A DNA stretch of 64,000 nucleotides from Cellulosilyticum sp. I15G10I2 (GCF_900095725.1 NZ_FMMP01000006.1:992001-1056000), one strand, 5' to 3'. Shown: positions 45,729-55,681, counted from the first letter of the stretch. The notes: generated by a model from the letters alone, not told the origin. A program made the numbers and translations.

Positions 45729-46892
45729 TTACATAAGTGAATTAATAAACTGCTTAGCCACTCTACCTGACCTGCCTCCATGAAGTAGCTCCCACTGGAT
45801 TGCCTTTTCTCTTAGCCTATTTTCTGGTATATCAAGCTGATACTTCTTTGCCAGTTCAAAGACTATTTGAAGATAAGTATTCTGATTAGGTGATGTAAAG
45901 GTTAAGGCAAGTCCAAATCTATCCGACAGTGATAGTTTCTCTTGCTGCGTATCTGCAATATGCACATCTTCCCCCTGTCTTTCCTGCCAGGTTTCCCGAA
46001 CTAGGTGTCTTCTATTAGATGTGGCATAAATCAGTACATTATCAGGCTTTATCTCAACGCCTCCTTCAATAAGCGCTTTCATGTGTTTGTATTCTGTTTC
46101 AAACTCTTCAAAAGATAAGTCATCTAAAAAAATAATAAACTTAAGCCCTCTATTACGAAGACTCGCAAGTATTTTATTAAAATATAAAAAGTCTGATTTA
46201 GATAGTTCAATCATTCTTAGTCCCTTGTGATGATATTCGTTTAAAAGAGCCTTAACACAAGACGACTTCCCTGTTCCGCTATCTCCAAATAATAATACAT
46301 TATTGGCCGCTTGACCTTTTAAAAAACTTTCTGTGTTTTGAATAAGTGCTTGTTTTTGATAATCGCAGGCTATAAGCTCATTGAGCCTAATAGGATCAGA
46401 CTGAGTAATGCCTATAAGCTTTTCTTTTTCCCATTTAAATGCTTTAAATCTATTCATCTTCCCTGCACCATACTGTTTATAATATTCAGCTAAATACGCT
46501 ACAAGCTGCTCTTCTTGCAAATGATCTGCAAAACTTTTATAAATAGTATTCAAAAATGGCATGTCATTATTATCATTTAACGCTTCGTTGATAATGTCGC
46601 ATTGCCATAAGTCTATAAAAAGCCGCATATCCCGCAGTCCTAACTGATATAATTTTTTATCCATTTCCCTACCAAAATGTTCTGCAGTTAACGAAAAAAG
46701 ATTCTCATCAGCGGCAATCATATAACAAATATAGGTTTTAAACAAATTCCCTCCCAGCGGCAACTCACAGTTTTTCTCAAGCAATAAAGCGAGTACTTCA
46801 TCATATAACACGTCATCCCAGTTTTTTCTAAGTTCATAAACACTTTTGACAATAGGATCATGATTTAAGCTTGTATACAATATAAATCCCAA
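45729..46892 (-). CDS. DUF815 family AAA ATPase
   Basis: A 387-residue protein: a helical N-terminal part (about 1-165), then an AAA-type ATPase with Walker A GDSGTGKSS (203-211), Walker B FIIFLDDLSF (Asp257-Asp258) and sensor-1 YATSNRRHLV; GRSGRVAKQFI near the end is a sensor-2-like segment. DUF815 proteins are poorly characterised ATPases often described as helicase-loader-like. Genes are set off from both neighbours. The start is a TTG at 46892 with a distant AAAGG; it is the only in-frame start that keeps the family N-terminus, but is uncertain. Confidence 0.85.
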   Translation of the reverse strand: MGFILYTSLNHDPIVKSVYELRKNWDDVLYDEVLALLLEKNCELPLGGNLFKTYICYMIAADENLFSLTAEHFGREMDKKLYQLGLRDMRLFIDLWQCDIINEALNDNNDMPFLNTIYKSFADHLQEEQLVAYLAEYYKQYGAGKMNRFKAFKWEKEKLIGITQSDPIRLNELIACDYQKQALIQNTESFLKGQAANNVLLFGDSGTGKSSCVKALLNEYHHKGLRMIELSKSDFLYFNKILASLRNRGLKFIIFLDDLSFEEFETEYKHMKALIEGGVEIKPDNVLIYATSNRRHLVRETWQERQGEDVHIADTQQEKLSLSDRFGLALTFTSPNQNTYLQIVFELAKKYQLDIPENRLREKAIQWELLHGGRSGRVAKQFINSLM

Positions 46893-47070
46893 GAGCTTTC
46901 ATTCCTTTCCATATTCTTTCTTGATATAAATAGTTATTAAAAACATTATTTTAATACTTATTGTATAAAATATAAATAGATTATGATAATATTCATTTGA
47001 TCCATCATATCATAAATTATTAGTTTTGTTGATGCATTATAAATGATCATTTGATAAAAAATACTTTTTA

Positions 47071-47100
47071 TTGACTATTTTCTAACATTATTATTATAAT
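47071..47100 (+). promoter_or_regulatory. Sigma-A promoter of the aminotransferase gene
   Basis: TTGACT (47071-47076), an 18-base spacer, and perfect TATAAT (47095-47100), 36 bases before the ATG. Confidence 0.75.
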
Positions 47101-47136
47101 AGGATTAAAATCTTTTATGTGACTTAGGAGGACTTT

Positions 47137-48303
47137 ATGTTTTTTTCAAAAAAGATGGCTGAGCTTTCCTCTGCAATTTTTGCTGAACTTAGCCAAAAAA
47201 AAGCTGAAATGACACAACAAGGAATAGAAATGATTGATTTTAGTATAGGTACCCCTGATATCCCCCCTACTCCACAGGTCATAGAAACGCTTATTCGTGA
47301 ATGCAGCAACCCCGAAAACTATAAATATGCTATTACAGATTGTTCTGAACTTATTGAGGCCGTGTGTAAGTGGTATGAAACAAGATATGATGTATCACTT
47401 AAATCTGATGAAGTTGTTTCGCTTTTAGGTTCTCAAAGCGGTTTTACCGAACTTGCTCTTTGTCTGATTGATCCTGGTGATATTGTACTTGTTCCTACAC
47501 CAAGTTATCCTATTTTCAAAGTTGGTCCTTTGCTAGCAGGTGCTAGACTTTATAAAATGCCTCTTCTTAAGGAGAATAATTATCTTATAAATTTAGAGGC
47601 AATCGATCAAGAAATAGCTCAAAAAGCTAGGTTTATGATTGTTTCCTACCCTAACAATCCTACTACCGGCACGGCTGATCGTAGTTTCTACAAACGCCTT
47701 GTGGCTTTTGCAAAGAAATATGATATTATAGTACTACATGATAATGCCTATAGCGAACTTTTATTTGATGGTACCGTTGGCGAAAGTTTTTTAAGCATTC
47801 CTGGTGCAAAAGAGATTGGTATCGAATTTAACTCCCTTTCAAAAACTTATAGTATTCCAGGATGCCGGATTGCCTTTGCAGTAGGTCATAAGGAAATTAT
47901 CAGACAACTTAAAACCTTAAAATCTCATGTAGACTATGGCATGTTTCTGCCTTTTCAAAAAGCAGCTATAGCGCTATTATCTGGTCCCAAAGACTATATA
48001 GATGTTGTACGTGAGACCTATAAAAAACGCAGCATACTTCTAACTGATGGCCTTGCAAATCTTGGATGGATGATTGAAAAGCCTAAAGGCAGCATGTTTG
48101 TATGGGCTCCTATTCCAAAAAACTATACCTCTTCTATTGATTTTACCCATGATCTGATGAAAAAAGCTCATGTTATTGTAGTTCCAGGTATTAGTTTTGG
48201 AGAAGAAGGGGAAGGTTTTGTACGTATTGCTTTAGTTCAAGATGAGGCTACTATTCAAAAAGCTATTGAAAACATTCAAAAAAGTGGTATTTTAAATACT
48301 TAA
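47137..48303 (+). CDS. PLP-dependent aminotransferase (LL-DAP/alanine aminotransferase-like)
   Basis: A 388-residue fold-type I aminotransferase. SIGTPDIPPTP at the start, SYPNNPTTGT (substrate Asn loop), VLHDNAYSELLF (pyridine-N Asp), the PLP Lys in EFNSLSKTYSIPG, and GCRIAFAVG (phosphate-binding Arg). Overall pattern is closest to the LL-diaminopimelate/alanine aminotransferase group; the exact amino acid cannot be read. AGGAGG precedes the ATG. It is monocistronic with its own promoter and terminator. Confidence 0.9.
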   Translation: MFFSKKMAELSSAIFAELSQKKAEMTQQGIEMIDFSIGTPDIPPTPQVIETLIRECSNPENYKYAITDCSELIEAVCKWYETRYDVSLKSDEVVSLLGSQSGFTELALCLIDPGDIVLVPTPSYPIFKVGPLLAGARLYKMPLLKENNYLINLEAIDQEIAQKARFMIVSYPNNPTTGTADRSFYKRLVAFAKKYDIIVLHDNAYSELLFDGTVGESFLSIPGAKEIGIEFNSLSKTYSIPGCRIAFAVGHKEIIRQLKTLKSHVDYGMFLPFQKAAIALLSGPKDYIDVVRETYKKRSILLTDGLANLGWMIEKPKGSMFVWAPIPKNYTSSIDFTHDLMKKAHVIVVPGISFGEEGEGFVRIALVQDEATIQKAIENIQKSGILNT

Positions 48304-48352
48304 AAACAAGGGGTGGCTTTAGTGCCACCCCTTGTTTTTAAGTATTTAAAAT
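48289..48352. terminator. 29-bp perfect hairpin terminator, aminotransferase / RMD1 genes
   Basis: Arms 48289-48317 and 48324-48352 are perfectly complementary over 29 bp, with a 6-base loop TTTAGT. The central GC-rich part is AAGGGGTGGC/GCCACCCCTT, flanked by A and T runs for both directions. The last codons and stop of the aminotransferase gene lie in the left arm. Confidence 0.93.
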
Positions 48353-48359
48353 AATAGCG

Positions 48360-49160
48360 TCATTTAAAAAATGTATTTATCAGAAGCAATACCCGCTGCC
48401 CTAAAGCCACCATATCCAAAGAAATAAGTCCTGGTATTGGAAAACATATTAATAAAACAGCTTCTATCGCAAGTAGTCTTTGCCACCCTATGAATCTTCC
48501 AAAAAGTTCGTGAATAGATGTAATACTCTTCAATAATTCTAACTTTTCATTAACTATCATAAGTCGCTCTTTAATATTATAGTCTTCCATATACGCTTCA
48601 TAAGTTTCTTTTGAGATTCCCTGATAAGTTCTCCCGAGCATTGCTAGTATCCCTGCACTTTCTATTTCAAACCGCTGTATTTTTGCAATAAGATATCGAA
48701 ATTTTGGTGTAAACCCCCGTTTGCTTCCTTTATTAATCTTAATAAGCAGAGGTTCTGCTTGCTCCACAAGCTCATCTACTTGTATTTCTATCCATCTAAG
48801 CCTTACGCTTCTTGCCATAGCTTCTGCCTTTGTATGCCTTTGTGCAACAGGACAATAGTCATAGTCTTTAAAAAGATACATATGCTTTAGATAATCAATC
48901 TCTAGAAAGAGTTTGAGCCTGCTTAAAATAGTTTGTTCTTCTTTTTCATTTAGTCCTATTATTACAATACATCCCATCTTATAAAGAAGTACACAAGCAT
49001 TCTCGACAGTATACCTTAAAATACTAGCAACACTTTGCACGTCAAGTTCTAAGCATCCCCTCCAGTTTTCAAAACCTTTTATCCCCATACTACTTGCCAA
49101 CAAAGCTAGATTGATATTCTTTTTTATAGGTACCGCAACAATTCTTACATATGCTTTCAT
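48360..49160 (-). CDS. RMD1/DUF155 family membrane protein, second of a pair
   Basis: A 266-residue protein of the DUF155 (yeast Rmd1, human RMND1) family: an N-terminal alpha/beta domain with CVLLYKMGCIVIIGLNEKE, an amphipathic helical region with MARSVRLRWIEIQVDELVEQAEPL, and a C-terminal membrane anchor (about 230-262, preceded by GRFIGWQRLLAIEAV). Bacterial members have no assigned function; mitochondrial ones act in translation or membrane association. Its ATG overlaps the stop of the upstream paralogue by four bases (ATGA), implying coupled translation. Confidence 0.8.
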   Translation of the reverse strand: MKAYVRIVAVPIKKNINLALLASSMGIKGFENWRGCLELDVQSVASILRYTVENACVLLYKMGCIVIIGLNEKEEQTILSRLKLFLEIDYLKHMYLFKDYDYCPVAQRHTKAEAMARSVRLRWIEIQVDELVEQAEPLLIKINKGSKRGFTPKFRYLIAKIQRFEIESAGILAMLGRTYQGISKETYEAYMEDYNIKERLMIVNEKLELLKSITSIHELFGRFIGWQRLLAIEAVLLICFPIPGLISLDMVALGQRVLLLINTFFK

Positions 49161-49978
49161 AGTATCAGATCCAATAACATTAGTATGACTTCAACTAAAA
49201 TAAGAATAAGAATAACGACTTCCATAATATAACTTCGAGTGCCGTGGTTAACAGCAGTAAATCCTTCTACAATATGTCTTAAGGTATCCGTTTTTTGTTT
49301 AAGGATCTCATAACGATCAGCAAGTTCAAAAATGATAGAAAGTTTTTCATAATAGGCATTTGCATCACTTACTGTCCAAGTAATATCTGGTTTATCCAAG
49401 ATAAGTACATAGCTTACTGAGTCATATTCATGCCTTAGTATAGAGGCTGATATCATGCCTAATTTTTTATCTGCCATTCTTGTTTTTCCGTTCTCTAACC
49501 TTTCAATAAGACTCTCAGCCTGATTAAGAATTTGTTCTATTTGCAGCTCATTTCGTTCTAGGGCAACTGACTTCGCAAGTGTAATGGCTGAAAGTTCTAT
49601 GTGATATGGACTTATGCTATGAAGCTTTGCTATGCTGTCATTACACTGATCTGCTCCTGTTTCCTCTACAAGCTCGTATTCATCATTAAAATGCCTCCAG
49701 TTTTCCAACAATTTACAAAGGTTGTTTTTGCCAAGATATTTGTTAATTTTTTCTACCCAATGTGTTTCACCATTTAAAAGTACAATAGATCCAAAATAGA
49801 AAAGAAATACCTCCCCTTCCTGAACAGTTTCTTCTTGTAGAAGATTTTTCAATACCTCTCCATATAAGCGAATGGGCTCTTCCCAAGTAAATCTTTTAGG
49901 TATCTCAAAACTCTTTGCTAATGCATTGAGATCTATTTCTTTTGACACAGACCATGCACTAAGCTTATAGTAACTCAT
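49157..49978 (-). CDS. RMD1/DUF155 family membrane protein, first of a pair
   Basis: A 273-residue paralogue of the downstream gene: N-terminal domain with EVFLFYFGSIVLLNGETHWVE, a helical middle region (ITLAKSVALERNELQIEQILNQAESLIERL), and a C-terminal membrane anchor after GTRSYIMEVVILILILV. The two share domain order and the basic and acidic helix pattern but little identity, consistent with an old duplication and possibly a heterodimer. Four-base overlap with the next gene. Function unknown. Confidence 0.8.
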   Translation of the reverse strand: MSYYKLSAWSVSKEIDLNALAKSFEIPKRFTWEEPIRLYGEVLKNLLQEETVQEGEVFLFYFGSIVLLNGETHWVEKINKYLGKNNLCKLLENWRHFNDEYELVEETGADQCNDSIAKLHSISPYHIELSAITLAKSVALERNELQIEQILNQAESLIERLENGKTRMADKKLGMISASILRHEYDSVSYVLILDKPDITWTVSDANAYYEKLSIIFELADRYEILKQKTDTLRHIVEGFTAVNHGTRSYIMEVVILILILVEVILMLLDLIL

Positions 49979-50173
49979 CTTAAATCCACCATCCCCTATG
50001 AAGTAATATTCCTCTATATTTATTATATTTAAAACTTACTTAATAATATATTATATTATAACAACTCATTCTACTTTTAAAAGTTAAATTTGTACAATGT
50101 TTAAATTAATAAATTTTAATGATCACGATCATTTCATAACTATATTCCCCAGAGCCTAATAGATCTATAAGTA

Positions 50174-53107
50174 TTAGTAAGATAAGTAGCGCAAAGATTT
50201 AAAAAGTCTCTGATGCTTTTTAATTTGATCAGAGTTCCCAATGACACACTGAGTATTTCGTTTTGCAAATTCATTAAATAAAGCTGCAAAATGTTGAATA
50301 TCTTTTGGCTCTGCAGCAAGAATCTCTTCTCTTGCTTTTTGTAATTCACTTTGTGTTATGCCGCAAAGATACGAAGTTAATGCCCTTTCGCTTCTTTGTT
50401 CCATACTTAAAGCACAATCCAGGCCTCCTATAGTTCCAACAATATACCTATGCAGTGCCGCATCATCCAATGAGAGATTGCTTAAAAATGGGCCAATCCC
50501 CTCATAGATTGCCAAAGTCTCTATAAGATGAGGATCACAATAAGAACATATTACCATATTCCCGTCTAATCCCAGGCTAAGTTCGCATCCATACGCGCCT
50601 CCTTGCAAACGTATTTTATCCCATAGATAGGTGCTTTCTAAAATATTACATATGACTTGCAGTACACCATGAGATGCATAACCTTCTTTTTTATAATTAA
50701 AGCCTTTCGCTACAGTATATAAGCTGCCCATCGTCACAAATCCCTCATTTTTAACGACAGGGGTAAGTGCGTACTGGTATTTTTTTATATGCTCACTTTT
50801 TAGCCCATTAATCAGTGCTTCAATAGATGCTTTAATAAACTTAAAGTCTTTCTGCTCTGCAGTTATGCTCATAGTCATATTCGTTTTACTAAAAACCGTC
50901 TGAAATACTTGGCTAAGCTTAGCCCTAAGCAAATCAAAATTATTATCAAAATCGTTATAGATTGTGCACAGAAAATCATAGTATGCGATGCCCGCTACTA
51001 TGTCTTCGTACATGCCAGCATGTGAACAATACGAATAAATTCTCTTTATAGCTGTATATTCTGGGTTGCTATTAAAACTTCTTTCCATTTCATATTTAAT
51101 CGATCCTAATATCTCTTTTATTTTAGACTGCTCCATAAATATTGTATTATTTAAAATTTCATGCATAAGTTCTACGAAATTTGGAAGTTTTTCTTTGAGC
51201 AGCTTTGCGGAAATTTTAAATAGCGGCCTATAATGGCTAGTGTCCTTTATATCTGAATAAGCATTTATTTGACAGCCCATTCCTCCAACACAACTATTAA
51301 TGGCATGGTCAAGCTCAAGATAATTATAATGCTTTGTTCCAACGTATGTAAGCAAGCTTGCTAAAACACCTAAATAAGGAATATCTTCCTCATTGACTCC
51401 TGTTGTATCAAATAATAAATGCATATAAATAATATCTTTTGAAGCATCAGGGTTAAACAGCACACTTACTCCATTTAGCATTTGTTCTTGTATAATAAAC
51501 GCTTCAGTTTTTGGTGAAATGTCACTTAGTGTCAGTACTGGCAGCATTTTAAGAGCTTCTTTAGAGTTCACTTTGTTTTGCATCTTATCTAATGCATTAT
51601 TTATGCTTATAAGTTCTTCGAGTCCCTCTCTGCCTAAACCTTTTTTATAGATTTTAAGGTTTTTAGCAAGCTTTTTATCTATTTCTTTTTTAAGTACTTT
51701 AGACGGTTCTAAAAGCACCAAAACACGATGGGTGTTTTCTATAAAATATTTTTTAATTAATGCTTCAAAGTAGCCTTGATATGCTTTTTCTTTTATCTTC
51801 TTTAATAAATCATCGTAAAAAAGATGTATAAATGGCTCACCACCATACAAAAAACTATTTTGTATCTTTTCGCTATACATCACGCCTCTAGGTTCAAAGG
51901 AATCATCAGCTTCTTTAAGTGCAAATTCAATACTATTAATGGAAGCTTCTATTAGCTTAGGATCTATGCCATAACTAACAAGCTGATGAAGCACCTCAAA
52001 AACAGTTTGCTCAAATTCATTCTTATTATCAACCGACGTCCCTTTTAATGTTATTGAAAATACAGGCTGCTGCTTACAAGTATCATAGCCTGCTTCTGTA
52101 AGACTTTTCCCAAGTTCCTTATTTACAATCAGTGCTTCAACTAGGGGCGATGCGGAGCTTTTTAGAAGTATCTGTTCAAGGATTTCAAAGGCTAATCTTA
52201 GTTCAGCATCTTGTGATGTTCCTATTACAAAGCTAAGTACCAAAAACACTGCTTCAGATAGATCTATCTTATCATCCGCCTGATAACTTGCATGGACAGA
52301 CGCCGGTGTATGCAGTCTTTGTTGCAGTGGAATCTGGACTGTATCTGCTTTTTTATCAAAATGCATTAAATAGTGTTCATCTAAAAACTTTAATTGATCT
52401 AAAATCGGTATATCTCCATAAAGATAAATACATGCATGTGAGGGGTGATAATACTTTTCATAAAAAGCTATATAATCCTCATAGTTAAATTGAACAATTT
52501 CTTCTGGTACCCCTCCTGCATCATAACGATATATAGTATTCGGAAAAAGGGCTTGATGAATAGTATGTTCTAAAATAGTTGCAGGATCATCATACTCTCC
52601 TAACATCTCGTTATAGACTACCCCATTATAGTTTATTGCCTCTCTTTTATTTCGTATTTCATAGTGCCATCCTTCCTGCCTAAAAAGATTTGGCCATGCC
52701 TCCAGTAAAGGATCAAAAATTAAATCTGTATAGACTTCCACTAGATTTTTAAAATCTTTATCATTTTTACTTGCACAATAATACATTGTCATATCCTGAT
52801 AAGTACATGCATTAAGTGCAGTACATAAAGAACTATTTTGAAGTTCTATAAATGTGTCTTTAAGCGGATATTTTTTTGAAGAACAGCATAGCACATGCTC
52901 TATAATATGTGCTGCGCCGCTATTATCCTCCGGTGGGGTCTTAAAGGTAATGGTAAAAACTTTATGATCGTCTTTATTTAGAATATGAATAAGTTCAGTC
53001 CCGCTTTTTTGATGCTTAAACACCCTTGCTACGCCTTCTAATTCGCAAATTTTCTTTTCTTCTGTTAATTTAAAACCGCTATAGACCTCTCCCAATTGCA
53101 ATTTCAT
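50174..53107 (-). CDS. Insulinase-type metallopeptidase (M16C, presequence protease-like)
   Basis: A 977-residue peptidase with two M16 halves. The inverted zinc motif HxxEH is HIIEH (His67, Glu70, His71), followed by SLCTALNACTYQDMTMYY, and the third ligand Glu167 in VVYNEMLGEY. The C-terminal half (from about 530) is the catalytically silent partner, as in PreP. Length agrees with PreP (about 970). These enzymes degrade unstructured peptides in a closed chamber. There is no signal peptide, so it is cytosolic. One oddity is CCSS after the zinc motif. It is monocistronic as far as seen. Confidence 0.92.
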   Translation of the reverse strand: MKLQLGEVYSGFKLTEEKKICELEGVARVFKHQKSGTELIHILNKDDHKVFTITFKTPPEDNSGAAHIIEHVLCCSSKKYPLKDTFIELQNSSLCTALNACTYQDMTMYYCASKNDKDFKNLVEVYTDLIFDPLLEAWPNLFRQEGWHYEIRNKREAINYNGVVYNEMLGEYDDPATILEHTIHQALFPNTIYRYDAGGVPEEIVQFNYEDYIAFYEKYYHPSHACIYLYGDIPILDQLKFLDEHYLMHFDKKADTVQIPLQQRLHTPASVHASYQADDKIDLSEAVFLVLSFVIGTSQDAELRLAFEILEQILLKSSASPLVEALIVNKELGKSLTEAGYDTCKQQPVFSITLKGTSVDNKNEFEQTVFEVLHQLVSYGIDPKLIEASINSIEFALKEADDSFEPRGVMYSEKIQNSFLYGGEPFIHLFYDDLLKKIKEKAYQGYFEALIKKYFIENTHRVLVLLEPSKVLKKEIDKKLAKNLKIYKKGLGREGLEELISINNALDKMQNKVNSKEALKMLPVLTLSDISPKTEAFIIQEQMLNGVSVLFNPDASKDIIYMHLLFDTTGVNEEDIPYLGVLASLLTYVGTKHYNYLELDHAINSCVGGMGCQINAYSDIKDTSHYRPLFKISAKLLKEKLPNFVELMHEILNNTIFMEQSKIKEILGSIKYEMERSFNSNPEYTAIKRIYSYCSHAGMYEDIVAGIAYYDFLCTIYNDFDNNFDLLRAKLSQVFQTVFSKTNMTMSITAEQKDFKFIKASIEALINGLKSEHIKKYQYALTPVVKNEGFVTMGSLYTVAKGFNYKKEGYASHGVLQVICNILESTYLWDKIRLQGGAYGCELSLGLDGNMVICSYCDPHLIETLAIYEGIGPFLSNLSLDDAALHRYIVGTIGGLDCALSMEQRSERALTSYLCGITQSELQKAREEILAAEPKDIQHFAALFNEFAKRNTQCVIGNSDQIKKHQRLFKSLRYLSY

Positions 53108-53190
53108 AATTTACCCTTTCTTATGCCTTTATTATCTCATACATCCTATTTATCTCCCGCTTACTTAATAACCCTTATATGATACAAACT

Positions 53191-54213
53191 TTATATAATA
53201 TATTGAATCTGCTTATTTGGAAATAAATCTTGAAGCTCATCTTCGAAAAACCTTTTAATTTCTGCAAGTTCTTCCTTGGTATACACATATTTCCCATAGC
53301 CAAATTGTCCGTATTTAAACTTCCTTTCTTCTTCCTCCATAGGCAAGGTTGTTTCCGGGAAAATCTTCAAAATAATATTTTTAGCTTTGATTGTAAAGCG
53401 ATGTGAAATAACTTCAAACTCAACAGGCTTATCTAAATCCGGTGGCAGTGTACCTTTTAAATATATCAACAACTCTTTATATTCTTTCTGCCACCCCTCA
53501 TAAAGCAAAACTGGCGCTATGATAAATCCTATAGGATATCCTTTCTGAGCAAGTTTTGCAGCAGCCTCTATTCTTATTTTAGCTGATGTTGTAAAATGTT
53601 CATAGCTTTTTATAACCCGCTGTGTATTTAAACTGAATCTTATGGTTGTATGCCCGTTATGCTTTGCATCTAATAAACTTTCAATATCATTGTATTTTGT
53701 AACAAACCTAAATCTTCCAAATTCTCGCTGACCAAAGTACTCTATTGTTTTTTTAAGAATATGGGTATACGGTTCTACTGGAATAGGATCTGAAGTCGCG
53801 GCGCCTTCAAAAAAAGTGATCTCGGGGCTTCTTTCTTGGATATATCTTTCTGTCTGACTAAGTATTTCTTCAATATTAACATAGATTCTAACAAAAGGTT
53901 TATCTCCAAGCTGTGTATTTAAATAACAATATTCACACTGCCCCATGCACCCGCTTACAAGAGGAAGCTGGTAATGCGCTGAAGGTTTACAGCTTTGAAA
54001 TTTCATACCCTTTTTAACGCCCACTACTAATATCTTTTTACCAGCTCGATATTTTTCATACATATTTTCACCAGGTATTAAACTTCCTATTTTATTAGAA
54101 GATACTTCCACTATTTTAATATCTGGCTTTTTTTTGAAATTTTCATAAATTTGACTTCCAAGTGTATAGTCTAATGCTGTTTTTTCAAAAACAACTGTAT
54201 TTGGAACAAACAT
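53191..54213 (-). CDS. splB: Spore photoproduct lyase
   Basis: A 340-residue radical SAM DNA repair enzyme that reverses the 5-thyminyl-5,6-dihydrothymine photoproduct during germination. The cluster motif is CMGQCEYC (Cys89, Cys93, Cys96), and IRFSLNTQRVIKSYE and RFTIKAKN segments are typical of SplB. At the position of the H-donor Cys141 of the Bacillus enzyme the sequence is GAATSD, with Ala; a Cys75 lies just before the cluster (FQSCKPSAHYQLP). This is the clostridial form of the enzyme as I remember it. No splA regulator gene is adjacent. AAGGAGG precedes the ATG. Confidence 0.93.
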   Translation of the reverse strand: MFVPNTVVFEKTALDYTLGSQIYENFKKKPDIKIVEVSSNKIGSLIPGENMYEKYRAGKKILVVGVKKGMKFQSCKPSAHYQLPLVSGCMGQCEYCYLNTQLGDKPFVRIYVNIEEILSQTERYIQERSPEITFFEGAATSDPIPVEPYTHILKKTIEYFGQREFGRFRFVTKYNDIESLLDAKHNGHTTIRFSLNTQRVIKSYEHFTTSAKIRIEAAAKLAQKGYPIGFIIAPVLLYEGWQKEYKELLIYLKGTLPPDLDKPVEFEVISHRFTIKAKNIILKIFPETTLPMEEEERKFKYGQFGYGKYVYTKEELAEIKRFFEDELQDLFPNKQIQYII

Positions 54214-54315
54214 ACTATCTCTCCCTCCTTATTTTTTATTAGTTTTAACCAATATGATGCATTTTATAATAAATGAATTATAGCTAATATATAACTGCCT
54301 TCTATAGTATAAGTA

Positions 54316-54343
54316 TTGACAATGCTACTTTTTAAATTATAAT
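54316..54343 (+). promoter_or_regulatory. Sigma-A promoter of fprA
   Basis: Consensus TTGACA (54316-54321) and TATAAT (54338-54343) with a 16-base spacer, about 42 bases before the start codon. Confidence 0.82.
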
Positions 54344-54385
54344 TATTCTTAAATGATACATATTATTTTAAAAGGAGAAACTTAT

Positions 54386-55594
54386 ATGAATAAACAATTT
54401 AATATTACTTCTGATTTGTTTTGGGTTGGTGCACTAGACCCCAATCTTAAGATATTTGATATTATTATGGAAACAGAATTCGGTACAACATACAATAGTT
54501 ATGTACTTAAAGGAACTAATGGCATTGCAATATTTGAAACTGTTAAAGATAAATTCTTTGATGAATATTTAGAAAAATTAAAAACTGTTGTTGATCCTTC
54601 AGCTATTAACTATATCATTGTCAACCATACAGAACCTGATCATGTAGGCTCTGTTGCCCGACTCTTAGATTATTCTAAAGATGCTACTGTGGTGGGTAGC
54701 GCACAAGCTATCAAGTTTTTAAATCAAATCGTTAATGCGCCTTTTAAAAGTCACATTGCTAAAGAAACCGAAACGCTGTCTTTAGGCAATAAAACACTTC
54801 GTTTTATCAGTGCGCCTTTTCTCCATTGGCCTGATACAATCTATACTTATATCGAAGAAGATAAAGTACTTATAACCTGCGATTCATTTGGCGCACATTA
54901 CTGTGATGAAAAGCTTCTTAAAAGTGCTTTGCCTGCTGAAAAAGAAGAAGATTTTCTATCTGCTTATAAATATTACTTTGATATGATCATGGGTCCTTTT
55001 AAACCTTTTGTTTTAAGTGCACTTGATAAGATTAAAGACTTAGAACTAGCATATATTTGTCCTGGTCATGGTATGATTCTTGATGCATCCAATATGAATA
55101 AATATATCGAACTTTACCGCACATGGGCTACCCCTCAAAAACGTGATATTCCCAGCATCGTTATTGGGTATGTTTCGGCTTACGGCTACACCGCTCAGCT
55201 CGCACAGCAGATTAAGGCAGGTATTGAATCAACAGCTCATAATGTAGATGTTTTATTTTACGACTTGCAAGATTCTGATTTAAAAACCGTATGCACTGAA
55301 ATAACAAGCAGTTCTGGCTTTTTACTAGGTTCTCCTACGATCGCTGCCGATACGCTTCCTCAAATCTGGCAGGTTCTTTCTTCATTAAATCCTTATATCC
55401 ATAAAGGTATTAAAGCAAGTTGTTTTGGTTCTTATGGTTGGAGCGGAGAAGCTGTTAAAAATATTCAGCAAAGGCTTACTCAGCTTAGACTCGCTATACC
55501 TGTTGAACCTCTTAGTGTTTTATTTAAACCAAGTGAAACTGACCTTGAAACTGCATTTGATTTTGGCGTTCAATTTGCAAATAAAGTGCTTTAA
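54386..55594 (+). CDS. fprA: A-type flavoprotein, flavodiiron O2/NO reductase
   Basis: A 402-residue flavodiiron protein that reduces O2 to water (or NO to N2O) in anaerobes. The N-terminal metallo-beta-lactamase domain has all diiron ligands: His81, Glu83, Asp85 in NHTEPDHVGS, His147 in PFLHWPD, Asp166 in CDSFGAH and His228 in CPGHGM. The flavodoxin domain (about 255-402) carries the FMN loop GYVSAYGYTAQLA. No rubredoxin domain is fused. I use ATG 54386, with AAAGGAGA upstream; an earlier ATG at 54353 lacks one. It has its own consensus promoter. Electron donors may be rubredoxin and an NADH flavoprotein. Confidence 0.95.
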   Translation: MNKQFNITSDLFWVGALDPNLKIFDIIMETEFGTTYNSYVLKGTNGIAIFETVKDKFFDEYLEKLKTVVDPSAINYIIVNHTEPDHVGSVARLLDYSKDATVVGSAQAIKFLNQIVNAPFKSHIAKETETLSLGNKTLRFISAPFLHWPDTIYTYIEEDKVLITCDSFGAHYCDEKLLKSALPAEKEEDFLSAYKYYFDMIMGPFKPFVLSALDKIKDLELAYICPGHGMILDASNMNKYIELYRTWATPQKRDIPSIVIGYVSAYGYTAQLAQQIKAGIESTAHNVDVLFYDLQDSDLKTVCTEITSSSGFLLGSPTIAADTLPQIWQVLSSLNPYIHKGIKASCFGSYGWSGEAVKNIQQRLTQLRLAIPVEPLSVLFKPSETDLETAFDFGVQFANKVL

Positions 55595-55648
55595 ACTAAA
55601 AAAATGCTGGGAAAATCTTTAGATTTTCCCAGCATTTTTTTAGTTTAA
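55591..55648. terminator. 28-bp perfect hairpin terminator, fprA / GalE-like genes
   Basis: Arms 55591-55618 and 55621-55648 are perfectly complementary over 28 bp, with GC-rich core ATGCTGGGAAAATCT at the loop end and A7/T7 tracts in the outer part. The fprA stop codon lies in the left arm. Confidence 0.92.
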
Positions 55649-55681
55649 AACCGCTAAACATTAGACCTATATAACCTAATC

